From: Pontibacter kalidii
GTDB taxonomy: Bacteria > Bacteroidota > Bacteroidia > Cytophagales > Hymenobacteraceae
Assembly: GCF_026278245.1 (NCBI RefSeq)
Contig: NZ_CP111079.1
Location: 3,350,501 to 3,414,500 of the forward strand
DNA length: 64,000 bases
Direction: 5' to 3'
Shown here: positions 54,101-62,984 of the stretch, piece by piece
How positions within the stretch are numbered: position 1 is the first letter of the stretch
Layout of the letters: every line of letters starts with the position of its first letter
Translations under genes and position numbers: made by a program
Notes under the pieces: model-generated
Seen by the model: only the letters and a program-made list of their open reading frames with translations
What the model was told of the DNA's origin: nothing
The model's database searches: none

Positions 54101-54322
54101 CTGCTGACGGAGTAGGAACAAAAGTCCCCCTTGGAAGGGGGTAGGGGGATGATAATAGCATACTGAACAATTCCCCTCCTCTGGACTAGCCATAACGCGA
54201 GTTTTGAGCTAGCGAGCGTAGCTCTCAGGGGTGGGTTTATACTTGTAGGGGGAATTTATACCTCTCGTAGGAACAGTTCGCAACTAATCCTTGCCGGTAG
54301 CTTTTCTGAAAGTATAGGCGAC

Positions 54323-54342
54323 ACAAGCGGACGCTGGCGCCA
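54323..54342. repeat. Single-hairpin GCGCCA repeat
   Basis: ACAAGCGGACGCTGGCGCCA. Confidence 0.6.
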
Positions 54343-54360
54343 TAATAAAGTATAACTGGA

Positions 54361-54984
54361 TTACTTCCCACAGCAACTCTCCGGCTCCTGCAGCGCCTTA
54401 CAGTCAGCCTTTACTTCTGCTTCAAGCAGCTGGCCGTCATGGCTGAGCTCGAGGTGGCAGCACTCCAGGAACAGCTGCTTCAGCTTCTCGCGCCCCCGCT
54501 GTACCCTGGACTTGGCACCGGAATAGGATATCCCCAGGCGCTCGGCAATCTCTTTTTGGCTCACGCCCTCCAGCTCGCTCAGGCGCAGCGCCTCCGCATA
54601 CTCTACGGGCAGCAGGTTTATCAGCGGCTCCACCAACGCCTCCACTTCCTGCCGGTTTCGCTCCGTTAGGTCCTCCGGTTCGAACAATTCTGCCTCATCT
54701 TCCAAGGGTTGTCTTCGGCCATTCTCCCTGAAAAAGTCGTGCACAGTATTACGTGTGACCTGGTAAAGCCAGGCTTTCAGGTGATGCACCTCCTGCAACT
54801 GCACGCAGTTCTTGTGTAGTTTCAGGTAGAGCTGCTGTAAAATCTCGTTCGTTTCCTCCTTATCCTTTACACGCTTCTGCACAAAACCTCGCAGCTGCGC
54901 CTCGTACGCTAAAAACACAGGAGCCACAGACGCGCAGCTATCCTGCAGCAAATGGGTGGTGGGGTTGATGCAGCAATTCTCCAT
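54361..54984 (-). CDS. sigZ: ECF-type RNA polymerase sigma factor, SigZ-like, cysteine-rich
   Basis: A 207-residue sigma factor. Region 2 is QLRGFVQKRVKDKEETNEILQQLYLKL with HLKAWLYQVTRNTVHDFF; region 4 is LPVEYAEALRLSELEGVSQKEIAERLGISYSGAKSRVQRGREKL. It carries three vicinal Cys pairs (C4-C5, C175-C176, C204-C205) and further Cys at 17, 60 and 195. Such pairs can bind arsenic(III) or other thiophilic metals. The ATG is 3 bases after the stop of the arsN1-like gene, so they are co-transcribed. No anti-sigma gene is adjacent, so direct sensing is possible (inference). Confidence 0.88.
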   Translation of the reverse strand: MENCCINPTTHLLQDSCASVAPVFLAYEAQLRGFVQKRVKDKEETNEILQQLYLKLHKNCVQLQEVHHLKAWLYQVTRNTVHDFFRENGRRQPLEDEAELFEPEDLTERNRQEVEALVEPLINLLPVEYAEALRLSELEGVSQKEIAERLGISYSGAKSRVQRGREKLKQLFLECCHLELSHDGQLLEAEVKADCKALQEPESCCGK

Positions 54985-54987
54985 ATT

Positions 54988-55503
54988 TTATACACCTACG
55001 ATCTTACTTCTTCTTTCCATCAGGCAAACGTCGCGCCACTGGCCGTGCAGTTGCCCCAGCCGCTCCCGTAAACCTACTATCCTGAACCCGCACTGCTCAT
55101 GCAGCTTTATACTTGCCTCGTTCTCTTTAAGTATACCTGCCTGCAGGGTCCAGATGCCCGCCAGCTCCGACTCCTGCACCAGCCGCTGCAACAGCAGTCT
55201 GCCAATGCCTCTGCCTTTATACTCCGGGTGGATGTACACACTGTCCTCGGCCACGCCGCTGTACACGCACCTGCCCGAAACCGGCGTAAGCGCACCCCAG
55301 CCTGCCACAATTCCATCTTCAGCCAGGGCCACCAAGCGACAGCTCTTCATGTACTTGCTGTCCCATTCTTCCCATGCCGGGGCCTTGGTCTCCAGGGTAG
55401 CGTTGTTGGTGGCAATTCCTAGTACGTAAATTTCCCTTACCTGCGGGTAGTGCTCCGACAGCATCTCTGTTAGCAGCACAGCATGTTGAGTTGCGGTTTT
55501 CAT
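54988..55503 (-). CDS. arsN1: GNAT acetyltransferase, ArsN1/phosphinothricin acetyltransferase-like
   Basis: A 171-residue GNAT enzyme. IYVLGIATNNATLETKAPAWEEWD is the substrate-side pattern of the ArsN1/PAT group and VYIHPEYKGRGIGRLLLQRLV the acetyl-CoA loop; NEASIKLHEQCGFRIVGLRE completes motif B. ArsN1 acetylates the organoarsenical antibiotic arsinothricin; PAT acts on phosphinothricin. The assignment to arsenic is strengthened by arsI next to it, but specificity is inference. Confidence 0.78.
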   Translation of the reverse strand: MKTATQHAVLLTEMLSEHYPQVREIYVLGIATNNATLETKAPAWEEWDSKYMKSCRLVALAEDGIVAGWGALTPVSGRCVYSGVAEDSVYIHPEYKGRGIGRLLLQRLVQESELAGIWTLQAGILKENEASIKLHEQCGFRIVGLRERLGQLHGQWRDVCLMERRSKIVGV

Positions 55504-55531
55504 AGATCGATCCTATAGCAGGAGTAAATAT

Positions 55532-55572
55532 AAACCAGCAGCAAGTATGAAAGTATACCTGCTGCTGGTTTT
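55532..55572. terminator. Hairpin terminator between arsI and the arsN1-like gene
   Basis: AAACCAGCAGC (55532-55542) pairs with GCTGCTGGTTT (55561-55571). It ends the leftward arsI message at least in part; T-tracts are short. Confidence 0.65.
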
Positions 55573-55594
55573 GTTTTCCGTAGTCTATTCTGTA

Positions 55595-56011
55595 CTAAAT
55601 GGCATCGGAGGTTTCTGGGCAGCATTTTGTTACTGGCTCACCATACACTGTGGACTCTCCGAAAGTATAAAACGCTTCCCAGTCCACACCCTGCGGGTCC
55701 GTGATCCACGACTTCTCCGACTTGGCATAGCAGCAGGTACACTTTCCTTCCTCCCGGATGGCCCCTTTGGCTTCTTTCAGGCGACCGTATACTTCGCCCA
55801 GTTCCTCCTCGCTCTCAGCCTGTATGCCCAGGTGTTCAATGCCGGCGTTTTCCGGGTGATGCGAGATAGCGAAGTTTACGCGCGGGTCTTCCAGCATCCA
55901 CTTGGCGTAGTCGGGTTTCAGCACGGTCGGCTCAGTGCCGAACAAAGCAATATAGAAGGCGGTAGATTCCTCCAGGTTTTTTACTCTTACGTTTACGTGA
56001 AATCTTTTCAT
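55595..56011 (-). CDS. arsI: ArsI-type C-As lyase / CadI family VOC metalloenzyme
   Basis: A 138-residue VOC dioxygenase that breaks the carbon-arsenic bond of trivalent organoarsenicals. Predicted Fe(II) ligands H5 (FHVNV), H60 (IEHLGIQ) and E112 (WEAFYTF) stand where ArsI has His, His and Glu, and the arsenical-binding vicinal pair is C93-C94 in CTCCYAKSEKSW. A further pair CC (130-131) lies near the C-terminus. KPDYAKWMLEDPRVNFAIS is the family hallmark. The ATG at 56011 is preceded by a 190-base spacer holding its promoter. Confidence 0.9.
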   Translation of the reverse strand: MKRFHVNVRVKNLEESTAFYIALFGTEPTVLKPDYAKWMLEDPRVNFAISHHPENAGIEHLGIQAESEEELGEVYGRLKEAKGAIREEGKCTCCYAKSEKSWITDPQGVDWEAFYTFGESTVYGEPVTKCCPETSDAI

Positions 56012-56107
56012 GGCTCTGTCTCTTAAGATGTTTTGTTCTTGTTACACCCTGATGACGGAGCCACTTCTGAAAAGACGCAGCTTTCTGAGAAATATTTTCT
56101 GGTACCG

Positions 56108-56141
56108 CTAAAAAATCCCGCCAGTGCGCACTAGCGGGATT
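56108..56141 (-). terminator. Intrinsic terminator of the lipoprotein gene at 56209
   Basis: AATCCCGC (56114-56121), inner AGTGCGCACT self-pair, GCGGGATT (56134-56141); on the minus strand a run of six Ts follows. Confidence 0.85.
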
Positions 56142-56208
56142 AAGGTTCCTTTGCCTCCTAAAGTATAAACCTGGCCTCCCGGGCAGGGAAACCATTCTGT
56201 AGCAAGGC

Positions 56209-56805
56209 CTACATACACAAGTTCTCTAACGGTAGCTTTGCTACCATGGGTCTGTCGGGCGCATTACGCTGCATGCTTTCGAAGTCGAGGCAAAACCGGA
56301 TGGTATAACCCAGCGGGTAATCTGTGGTGAGGGCCGTGCTGCCAAACTCCTTTATCTTCCCCGGGCTCAGGTTCACCGTGAAAAGGTAGTTCAGGTTTCG
56401 GGCTATCTGGGGCAGATCCTCCGGAAAAACGGAGAAGCCGAAGCCGCCATATTGTGCCTCCCCACCCAGCAGCCTGTCGAACATTCCGGGTTCGCGGGAG
56501 TAATAGTTTACCATAAACTTGCCCACCGAGAACTCATCTATACTATCCACGGCTGGTACGGCAACCGGCATAAAAGTAGTAAACTCCCCCGGATGCATCC
56601 CCGTCACGATCAGCATATACCGCTCCTCGCCCTCCCGGTACAGAAAGCAGTCGCCAAACCGGAAATCCTGTTCAGGATTGTCTCTTATGCTCAGTTCCAG
56701 GCGCCCGCTTTTTTCCCCAAACTCCCCGAACTTGTTCTGGTGCATACAGCCGGCACACAACCCGATAACAAGCATTGCAAGTATGATCTTTCTCATCTTC
56801 TTCAC
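56209..56805 (-). CDS. Lipoprotein of unknown function
   Basis: A 198-residue lipoprotein; lipobox GLCAGC near residues 15-20. Beta-rich body (YMLIVTGMHPGEFTTFMPVA). No family recognised. It follows the DUF3857 gene by 15 bases in the same direction, so it may be the end of that operon. Confidence 0.72.
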   Translation of the reverse strand: MKKMRKIILAMLVIGLCAGCMHQNKFGEFGEKSGRLELSIRDNPEQDFRFGDCFLYREGEERYMLIVTGMHPGEFTTFMPVAVPAVDSIDEFSVGKFMVNYYSREPGMFDRLLGGEAQYGGFGFSVFPEDLPQIARNLNYLFTVNLSPGKIKEFGSTALTTDYPLGYTIRFCLDFESMQRNAPDRPMVAKLPLENLCM

Positions 56806-56820
56806 CTCAGAGGGTCCAGC

Positions 56821-58737
56821 TTACTGCAGGTTCTTCACGAATACCACCTGCTCCGCGTCAGCTTTGATCACATTGTTATAAAACTCCACCAGTTGGGTGT
56901 ACGTTTCGGGTGTGAAACGGCCTTTGTGCATCTGCATGCGGCGCATGTAAGTTATGCGCTGGCCGTCTACCTTCACGGAGGCACTGTACTCGCCAAACAC
57001 GGATGTATGCTGTATTGCGCGCGGCAGGTACTCCACCGAGTAGCCAGCCGGTACTTCTATTTCCACCGTGTCCACATCCAGGTACGCCAGCGTACGCACC
57101 ACATCGGTCAGGCGCTTCTCCTTCTGGTTAGGCACATGCGTCCACTTGCTCATCAGGTTCGGGCTAATGAACATACGCTTGCCGCTCAGGGTGGCGCACT
57201 GGCGCAGGCTCAGCTCTAGTTCCTCGGTTACGCTTGGCACGCGCTCCTTTTTCTGGGTAAAGCTATACTTGCTGATCTCAAAAGGCGGGGCCGAGGTGTT
57301 CTCGTAGAGCCACTTGCGTTGGTCTTCTGGTTTGCGGTAGGTAATAACCTTGTCGCGGGTTTCCTGCTGTATGCCGGTGTAGTGGGTGCGCACGGTGGCG
57401 GTGCCGCTGCCGGTCTCGGCCAGTTTCACGTGTATTCTTCTGATCTGCTGGTTATCGGTGGCGCCGTACGCGGTGGTCTTCACCAGTTTTCCTCCCTCCG
57501 GTGTGATGAGCAGCGCGTGGCGGTCGCCGGTGAAGCTGCCGTTGTAGCCGGCTGCCTCGGTCTGGCTGGTGCACTCCAGCCACATGGTATCCTGCGCCAT
57601 CGGCACGCTAAGGATGACGTGGTTAAACTGGCTGCTCGGGAAGTCGGTTCTTATATCCGGTGTGCCCTCCCCGGCGTTTATCAGCGCGTAGTAAGACTCC
57701 ACCCCCACGGCCTGCAGCATGGCCTGGGTATAATTAGAGAGCGCCTTGCAGTCGCCGTAGCCCTTGCTGTCGACAAAGCTTGCCTCGAATGGCTGCCAGC
57801 CGCCAATGCCTAGTTGTATGGATACGTAGCGGGTTTTGCCCTGCATGTACGCATACACCAGCCGCACCTTCTCCTCTGTGGTTTTGGCGTTTGCCGTCAG
57901 TTGCTGCAGTTTGGCTACCGTTTCAGCAGGCAGCTTGCCGCGCCCCTCGTTCAGTTTATTTTGCCAAAGGCCGAAATCCTTCCAGGTCTCCATACTTCCT
58001 CTGTAGCCATCCACCTCGAACTCGCTAGGAGCAGTAAGCACCATCGGCACCAACTCGCTGAAGCCTGGCCCATAGGGCTCGCGGCTCACCGGCTTCAGGT
58101 TGCTTACCTGCCAGGTGTAGATCTGGTGGGTGGCGCTTTGGCTCAGTTTCGCCTTCTCGGGCAGGTTGCGCTCCAGGTAGCGCAGCTTGGTGTTTATTGG
58201 CACCTGCACCTGCAGGCTGGCTTTCTCCACCGACAGGTTTTCCTCGTTCTGCGGGAGCCAGCGCGGGTAAAACATCATGTTCGATTGCGCCACCTCGTAC
58301 TCAAACTCTACGGTGTAGGGGTACACGCTGTACTCCAGGCTGGCAATCTTCACGCGGCTGTCCTCATACACTGAGATGCTGCTGATGGCGCTTATGTCTT
58401 TTATATCGCTGTTCTTGAGCTTCTTTATACGATTGCCAAACCGGTCGTACGAGGTGCCGCTGATGCTGCTCACCTTGCTCATTTTGTTGTAAGGCACGTA
58501 GAGCGTGGCGCGGTGGTCGCCGTTCTCGTTCAGGATGGTAATGGTGGTCTTGAAGCGCCGGGTGCCGCTGCTGACGGAGTTTACGGTGAACACCGTCTCC
58601 TCCGAGCGGATAACCACATTGGCCTCCTTGCTTAGCTCAGTCAGCGTTGCATTGCCGCCGGCAAACACCTGCGGGGCCAGCAGCAGCCAGCACACCAGGG
58701 CGCTGAGCCAGTTATACTTTCTGTTCGTTCGTAGCAT
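56821..58737 (-). CDS. DUF3857 / transglutaminase-like protein, catalytic residues present
   Basis: A 638-residue exported protein (signal peptide ends QVFAGG). DUF3857 beta domain to about 230, transglutaminase-like core about 290-400, DUF3858-like C-terminus. The core keeps Cys in GYGDCKALS and His in FNHVILSV; the acidic third residue is in WLECTS, so Glu or a later Asp would complete the triad. These proteins are common in Bacteroidota, with unknown substrates. Confidence 0.88.
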   Translation of the reverse strand: MLRTNRKYNWLSALVCWLLLAPQVFAGGNATLTELSKEANVVIRSEETVFTVNSVSSGTRRFKTTITILNENGDHRATLYVPYNKMSKVSSISGTSYDRFGNRIKKLKNSDIKDISAISSISVYEDSRVKIASLEYSVYPYTVEFEYEVAQSNMMFYPRWLPQNEENLSVEKASLQVQVPINTKLRYLERNLPEKAKLSQSATHQIYTWQVSNLKPVSREPYGPGFSELVPMVLTAPSEFEVDGYRGSMETWKDFGLWQNKLNEGRGKLPAETVAKLQQLTANAKTTEEKVRLVYAYMQGKTRYVSIQLGIGGWQPFEASFVDSKGYGDCKALSNYTQAMLQAVGVESYYALINAGEGTPDIRTDFPSSQFNHVILSVPMAQDTMWLECTSQTEAAGYNGSFTGDRHALLITPEGGKLVKTTAYGATDNQQIRRIHVKLAETGSGTATVRTHYTGIQQETRDKVITYRKPEDQRKWLYENTSAPPFEISKYSFTQKKERVPSVTEELELSLRQCATLSGKRMFISPNLMSKWTHVPNQKEKRLTDVVRTLAYLDVDTVEIEVPAGYSVEYLPRAIQHTSVFGEYSASVKVDGQRITYMRRMQMHKGRFTPETYTQLVEFYNNVIKADAEQVVFVKNLQ

Positions 58738-58831
58738 AGCCGATCATCTATAAAACTAGTAAAAGGCGGCGGGCCGAAGCCTGCGGCGGCACATAGCCTG
58801 GCAAGCTTCAGCCTTTCAGCCATACGTCAGG

Positions 58832-60826
58832 TTAATTTGCTGCTATTTTCTTTAAGACGATCTGCTCGGCGTGCTTGGCGATGATGCGATTGTAGAGCTC
58901 CTTCAGGATAGGGTACTCCTCAGCGTAGAACACCGGCTTGTTAATGTTCAGCCTGCTCATTACCTGCAGCGTATTGCCCTGCTGCTGCACCATGTACATA
59001 AAGCGGCCGCCGTTCTCCGGCAGGCTCAGAGCTATATTTTGCGGCGCCTCCTCTACCTCGTAGCCTTCCGGTATGGTAAAGTTACAGATATAGGTCTCGT
59101 CTATCGGGGTGCCGAAGTCTACCGGGTAGAGGCGCTCCTGTAGCTTAAACGGGTTCTCCTTCTCGCCACGGCCCAGCATCGGGTTCAGGTAGATAATGTC
59201 GTTGGAGCGGCCACTGCCGTTTACGTTGATGCCGTAGGTGATATCCACCGGGCTTTGCAGGTCGTTCAGGTTCTTGATCTCCGGGGTGAGGAGCTTAAAG
59301 TCGCCCACCTCCTTGGCCAGGCGCTCGACATACTTGCTCTCGCCTTCCTCCAGTATCGTTCGGCGCAGGCTTATGGCACGGTAGCCCCCGGCAGACTCGC
59401 GGCCGGTACCCACGATCTCACCCTGGCTGTTCATGGTCAGGTTGGCGCTGATAAGCCGGGTATGGTTTGCGCCCGGCGTGAGGCTCACCCAGCGGCCCGC
59501 CTCTTTTTTGATCAGGCGGCCCTCCCCGTTCAGGCAGCGGGCCGGCAGTACGCCAACGGTTACCAGCGGATCAGTGGCATCCAGCAGGTACTCTTTATCG
59601 CCCACCTGCACCTGCGAAATCACGTAGTTGAACTTGCTCACCATCGGCGACATGGCCGTATTGATGCGCCCATGGTTGCGGGTGCTTACCAGGACAGGAG
59701 AGGCGTCAAAGCCGGCCTCCAGCAACATAGAGGTTAGCAGCAGGTTTATGTCTGCCGCGGTGCCGGTGCGCTCGTCCCAGGCTTTGCGGATGGTGGTATT
59801 AGCGTAGACCCCGTAATTGCCGTTCCATTTCATCCGGTTTTTCACCAGGTCGAAAATGGCCTCCAGTTGCTCCGGCTGGCTTTTATACTTGCCCTGGATG
59901 GCAGCCAGCTCGCTCTTGAAGAAGCTGCTGCGGTTTAGCTGCACGCCAAACTTATCTGCCGTCATAAGGTCTGAGGTTACTTTCTGCCAGTCGCCGGTCA
60001 TGGTGCGGGGGGCCTCGCCTGGGAACTGCACGCGCTGCAGTTCAAACTCTATCTTAGACTGGTAGTCGCGGATGGTGGTGATATACTTCTCCTCTTTTAG
60101 CGCCGGCACGTCCTTCATAATCCACACGTAGGCGTTGTTAAGCATATCCGGCGATGCCTTGGCGGAGCCGGTGGCGGCTTCCTTCAGGCTCTCATTCTTG
60201 TACAAACTGTGGTATCCCTGCATCAGGAACTTGTAATCGAAGTACCCCGGTATGCGGGCGCGGTACTCGCTCCAGGCCACCGGAATGCTGTGCTGAAACT
60301 CCCAGTCGCGGAGGGTGTAGATAAACTCTGAGTCGGAGGTAATGGTATAGCTGATGTCGATCACCGAGCCCTCCTTTACGTTCGGCATGGTAAACTTCTT
60401 AGTGTGCCTATACTCTGACGCCTGCTCGTCGAATATGCTTTTGCTCTCCAGCTTGTCCTTCGTTACCTTGCCGTTCTCCAGGTTATAGGTAAACCCTTTT
60501 ATCGAGCCTACCCGCTCTTTGGCAGAGCCCTTCTGGAAGTAGGGCACCACCACATCGGCCCAATCATAACCCGACTTTTTGAAGATCTTGATGCGCATCT
60601 GGCGCTCAAAGACCACCTTCAGTTCCCCGATGTACTCGATACGGGTGAAGCCATAGTCCGAAAGGATAACGGCAGCGGCGGAGGTGTCTTTGTCGTAGGC
60701 GCTCATCCTGAGCTCATCTTCGGATACTTTTCCGAATTTAACGGCCTGTGCGGTGGCCTGGTGGGAAAAACCGGCCAGAACAAGGGCCAGTACAAATAGT
60801 TTTGTAAAATTTGCTTTCATAGGCAA
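58832..60826 (-). CDS. DUF3857 / transglutaminase-like protein, catalytic Cys and His missing
   Basis: A 664-residue exported paralogue of the next gene (signal peptide ends ATAQAV). At the site of the catalytic Cys it reads TGTAADINLLL (Ala for Cys) and at the His site KFNYVISQ (Tyr for His); the Asp in YLLDATDPL remains. It is therefore a probable pseudoenzyme. It lies 94 bases upstream of the intact paralogue in the same direction, so the two may work as a pair in the envelope. Confidence 0.88.
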   Translation of the reverse strand: MPMKANFTKLFVLALVLAGFSHQATAQAVKFGKVSEDELRMSAYDKDTSAAAVILSDYGFTRIEYIGELKVVFERQMRIKIFKKSGYDWADVVVPYFQKGSAKERVGSIKGFTYNLENGKVTKDKLESKSIFDEQASEYRHTKKFTMPNVKEGSVIDISYTITSDSEFIYTLRDWEFQHSIPVAWSEYRARIPGYFDYKFLMQGYHSLYKNESLKEAATGSAKASPDMLNNAYVWIMKDVPALKEEKYITTIRDYQSKIEFELQRVQFPGEAPRTMTGDWQKVTSDLMTADKFGVQLNRSSFFKSELAAIQGKYKSQPEQLEAIFDLVKNRMKWNGNYGVYANTTIRKAWDERTGTAADINLLLTSMLLEAGFDASPVLVSTRNHGRINTAMSPMVSKFNYVISQVQVGDKEYLLDATDPLVTVGVLPARCLNGEGRLIKKEAGRWVSLTPGANHTRLISANLTMNSQGEIVGTGRESAGGYRAISLRRTILEEGESKYVERLAKEVGDFKLLTPEIKNLNDLQSPVDITYGINVNGSGRSNDIIYLNPMLGRGEKENPFKLQERLYPVDFGTPIDETYICNFTIPEGYEVEEAPQNIALSLPENGGRFMYMVQQQGNTLQVMSRLNINKPVFYAEEYPILKELYNRIIAKHAEQIVLKKIAAN

Positions 60827-61307
60827 TGCTAAAAGAGTTGATAACTGTGTTGGCTGTGCAATTCATGGAACCTGTCAACTTATAGCCGCCCTGCCATAAT
60901 GCTTACCTCGTTAGCATTATATAAATGGAGAGCACTATAATTCCCTATAAAGAAAGCCATATTTTTATATATATTCAAAATAGGCAATAAATTTTTTAGA
61001 ACAGTTTTTCACTATGATCTTCACGGAATGTTACAAAACAGGACTTACGGAGGCTGCGGCACGCTTTTGTAGCAATGCCTGAAGAGAATTAAGACAGGCC
61101 CGGCATTCCGGGCACTTTGAAAAAGCCTATCCTATTGTGGTAGTTCCTTTATACTTTGGCGCCGGCTTACCTTGTATAAGTCTTAAACAGAACACAGCGA
61201 CCCATAGCATAGCTGCTATAATTTTGGCGGAAGACGGGCCGTAAAATCAGGGTGGTGAAGGAGTGTGGTACGGTGCGGGAAAGTATGAACGGGGGGAAAC
61301 CGGGCAA
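60827..61307. other. AT-rich spacer
   Basis: No gene. 60930-61010 is strongly AT-rich and is the likely promoter region of the DUF3857 pair; nothing else recognised. Confidence 0.45.
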
Positions 61308-61356
61308 ACAAAAAAGCAGTGCGGCAGCCAGATAGAATAAGGCTGCCGCACTGCTT
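61308..61356 (-). terminator. Intrinsic terminator of the gene at 61379
   Basis: AAGCAGTGCGGCAGCC (61314-61329) pairs exactly with GGCTGCCGCACTGCTT (61341-61356); six Ts follow on the minus strand. Confidence 0.9.
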
Positions 61357-61378
61357 TATGCGTTATACAGAGTTATAC

Positions 61379-61747
61379 TTACAGGTACTCCGTGAAATTC
61401 TTTTTGTCGGACCAGAACTCCCGGCAGGCTTCGCGCTGCTCTTCTATAAACTGAGAGTTCTTCTTGAGGTCTTTCCAGTTGCCGTAGCCCAGGCGCTCAC
61501 ACATCCTGAAAAAGCTATCGCCCTGGTTCTTCTGCCCTTTTACCCGTACTAGCGAACTGAGCAGCGGGCGGCCCTCCCGATACTCCCGCTCCGAGATCTC
61601 ATCTATCACTTCGGTCAGCATGGACTTTTCGTGCGGGTTTTCGAGGTTCAGGCCGAGTTCTGCTTCGTAAATAAGGTTCTGAAAAGACATGAGGTGTGCT
61701 CTGCCGCGAGCTACTTGAATGAGTTTCTTTCGTACGCGTGAATTCAT
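61379..61747 (-). CDS. Small basic protein of unknown function
   Basis: A 122-residue soluble protein from MNSRVRKKLIQ (ATG at 61747; an upstream start adds 19 unlikely residues). KDLKKNSQFIEEQREACREFWS suggests helices. I do not recognise a family. It has a strong terminator, so it is a real transcription unit. Confidence 0.65.
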   Translation of the reverse strand: MNSRVRKKLIQVARGRAHLMSFQNLIYEAELGLNLENPHEKSMLTEVIDEISEREYREGRPLLSSLVRVKGQKNQGDSFFRMCERLGYGNWKDLKKNSQFIEEQREACREFWSDKKNFTEYL

Positions 61748-61940
61748 CTGTGGAATATAAAATGAGGTTACACAGGCAGCACTCCGGAGCGTTGTAAAGA
61801 ACACCGAGGCTTGGTTCCTGCACTACTTTTAAACTATAATATATACTTATAAACGCATAGAAGTCGAAAAAGGTTTCATAGTAAGTGCAATTTGACTCTC
61901 ACTTTAGTGCAAAAGAAGGCATACATCTTGCAGGCCATAC

Positions 61941-62717
61941 TTAGCGCAGCTGCCGGGGCTGTTTCTCGGAGAGGTATTTCCAGTAGCGCCGGGGAATGTG
62001 GCGCAGGTGCAGCTTCGGGTTCCTGCGCTCTGGAATGTTCACGTTATCAAAGTATACCTGCCAGAGCTGCTGGTACACATCCTCCTCTGCGTCTTTGGCT
62101 TCCGCCGCCAGGGAAGTATGGCGCTGGTGCGGGGGCAGCTCCAGGTTTATGAACGAGACCTGGCTCAGGTCGTAGTAGGCGCCATAGCGGCGGTTGGTGT
62201 CGTAAATGGCCCAGCGCTGGTCGGCGTAGCGCTTCTCGAAGTGGCGCACGATCAGCGGCAGCACATTGAAGTCGGGGGAGATGGTGGCAAAGTATAAACC
62301 GTCGGCCGTTTTCTGAAAACGCACAAAAGCCTCCATGCGGTGCTTCTCGCGGTGCACCTGTTTGGCCGCCTGCTGCACCTGCAGCACACAGGGTGCCGCG
62401 TAGTTACCTTCTATACTTTGCGCGGAGCCAAACACCAATTTGATGTAGTCGAAGAGGATTTGCTCAAAGCCAGGCTGCTCCCACAGGAAGGTGTGGTAAA
62501 GCACCTGCTGCGCGTTTATACTTAGCTTTTTCTGCAGCCCCTGCCACACCCGCCCGGCCTTCTCCTCATCCGTCACCACGGTAATATGCTCCCCGAACAT
62601 GCTGGGCTGCGCCAGGTGCTCCTGCTGTATGCTGGTGGGCCAGGCCTTGCGCTCAAACGCCTCGAACACCACCGTCAGCAGGCCCTCAAAAGTGCCGTCG
62701 TAGGTATAAAAGTGCAT
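61941..62717 (-). CDS. TIGR03915-family DNA-metabolism protein
   Basis: A 258-residue protein. HFYTYDGTFEGLLTVVFEAFE at the start, a middle with HRMEAFVRFQKTADGLYFATI and ISPDFNVLPLIVRHFEKRYADQRW near 165-190, and the C-terminal PKLHLRHIPRRYWKYL are the marks of this family, which occurs next to the radical-SAM protein TIGR03916 and is sometimes fused to a uracil-DNA glycosylase domain. The partner lies 268 bases to the right, supporting the assignment. Reaction unknown. Confidence 0.88.
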   Translation of the reverse strand: MHFYTYDGTFEGLLTVVFEAFERKAWPTSIQQEHLAQPSMFGEHITVVTDEEKAGRVWQGLQKKLSINAQQVLYHTFLWEQPGFEQILFDYIKLVFGSAQSIEGNYAAPCVLQVQQAAKQVHREKHRMEAFVRFQKTADGLYFATISPDFNVLPLIVRHFEKRYADQRWAIYDTNRRYGAYYDLSQVSFINLELPPHQRHTSLAAEAKDAEEDVYQQLWQVYFDNVNIPERRNPKLHLRHIPRRYWKYLSEKQPRQLR

Positions 62718-62753
62718 GTCTCAAGTATAAACCGGGCAGAAAAGCAGGCGGTG

Positions 62754-62885
62754 TTATTTGCCTGTGTTGCGGCTTTTGTCGGCGGCATCGGCCTTGGCGC
62801 GCGCCGAGAGGCTCTGCAGCTGCGGCACTAGCATGTTCAGTTTGCAGTACAGAGATACGCGGGCTACTTTCTGGTTCTTTCTCAT
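62754..62885 (-). CDS. Possible small basic protein between the two DNA-metabolism genes
   Basis: A 43-residue frame from MRKNQKVARVSLYCKL (ATG at 62885), or 68 residues from 62960. Basic, with no known domain. Its position inside the TIGR03916-TIGR03915 pair in the same direction makes it worth keeping, but the coding evidence is weak. Confidence 0.35.
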   Translation of the reverse strand: MRKNQKVARVSLYCKLNMLVPQLQSLSARAKADAADKSRNTGK

Positions 62886-62984
62886 GACTAATACGTTCTT
62901 CGGTTGGATTGATTTGGAAGTATAACTTGGTATAGATGATCTCTTCTTTCGCTCTTTCATGCCGCTTTCCTTTCCCTTTGTTTG

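Larger units (their letters stand above)
53719..54360. other. Repeat-rich spacer
   Basis: No gene in 640 bases. Contains a single-hairpin repeat (53787-53806), structured repeat copy D (53834-54100), hairpin CCCCCTT/AAGGGGG (54127-54142) in a context matching 32985-33009, and another single-hairpin repeat (54323-54342). Confidence 0.7.
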
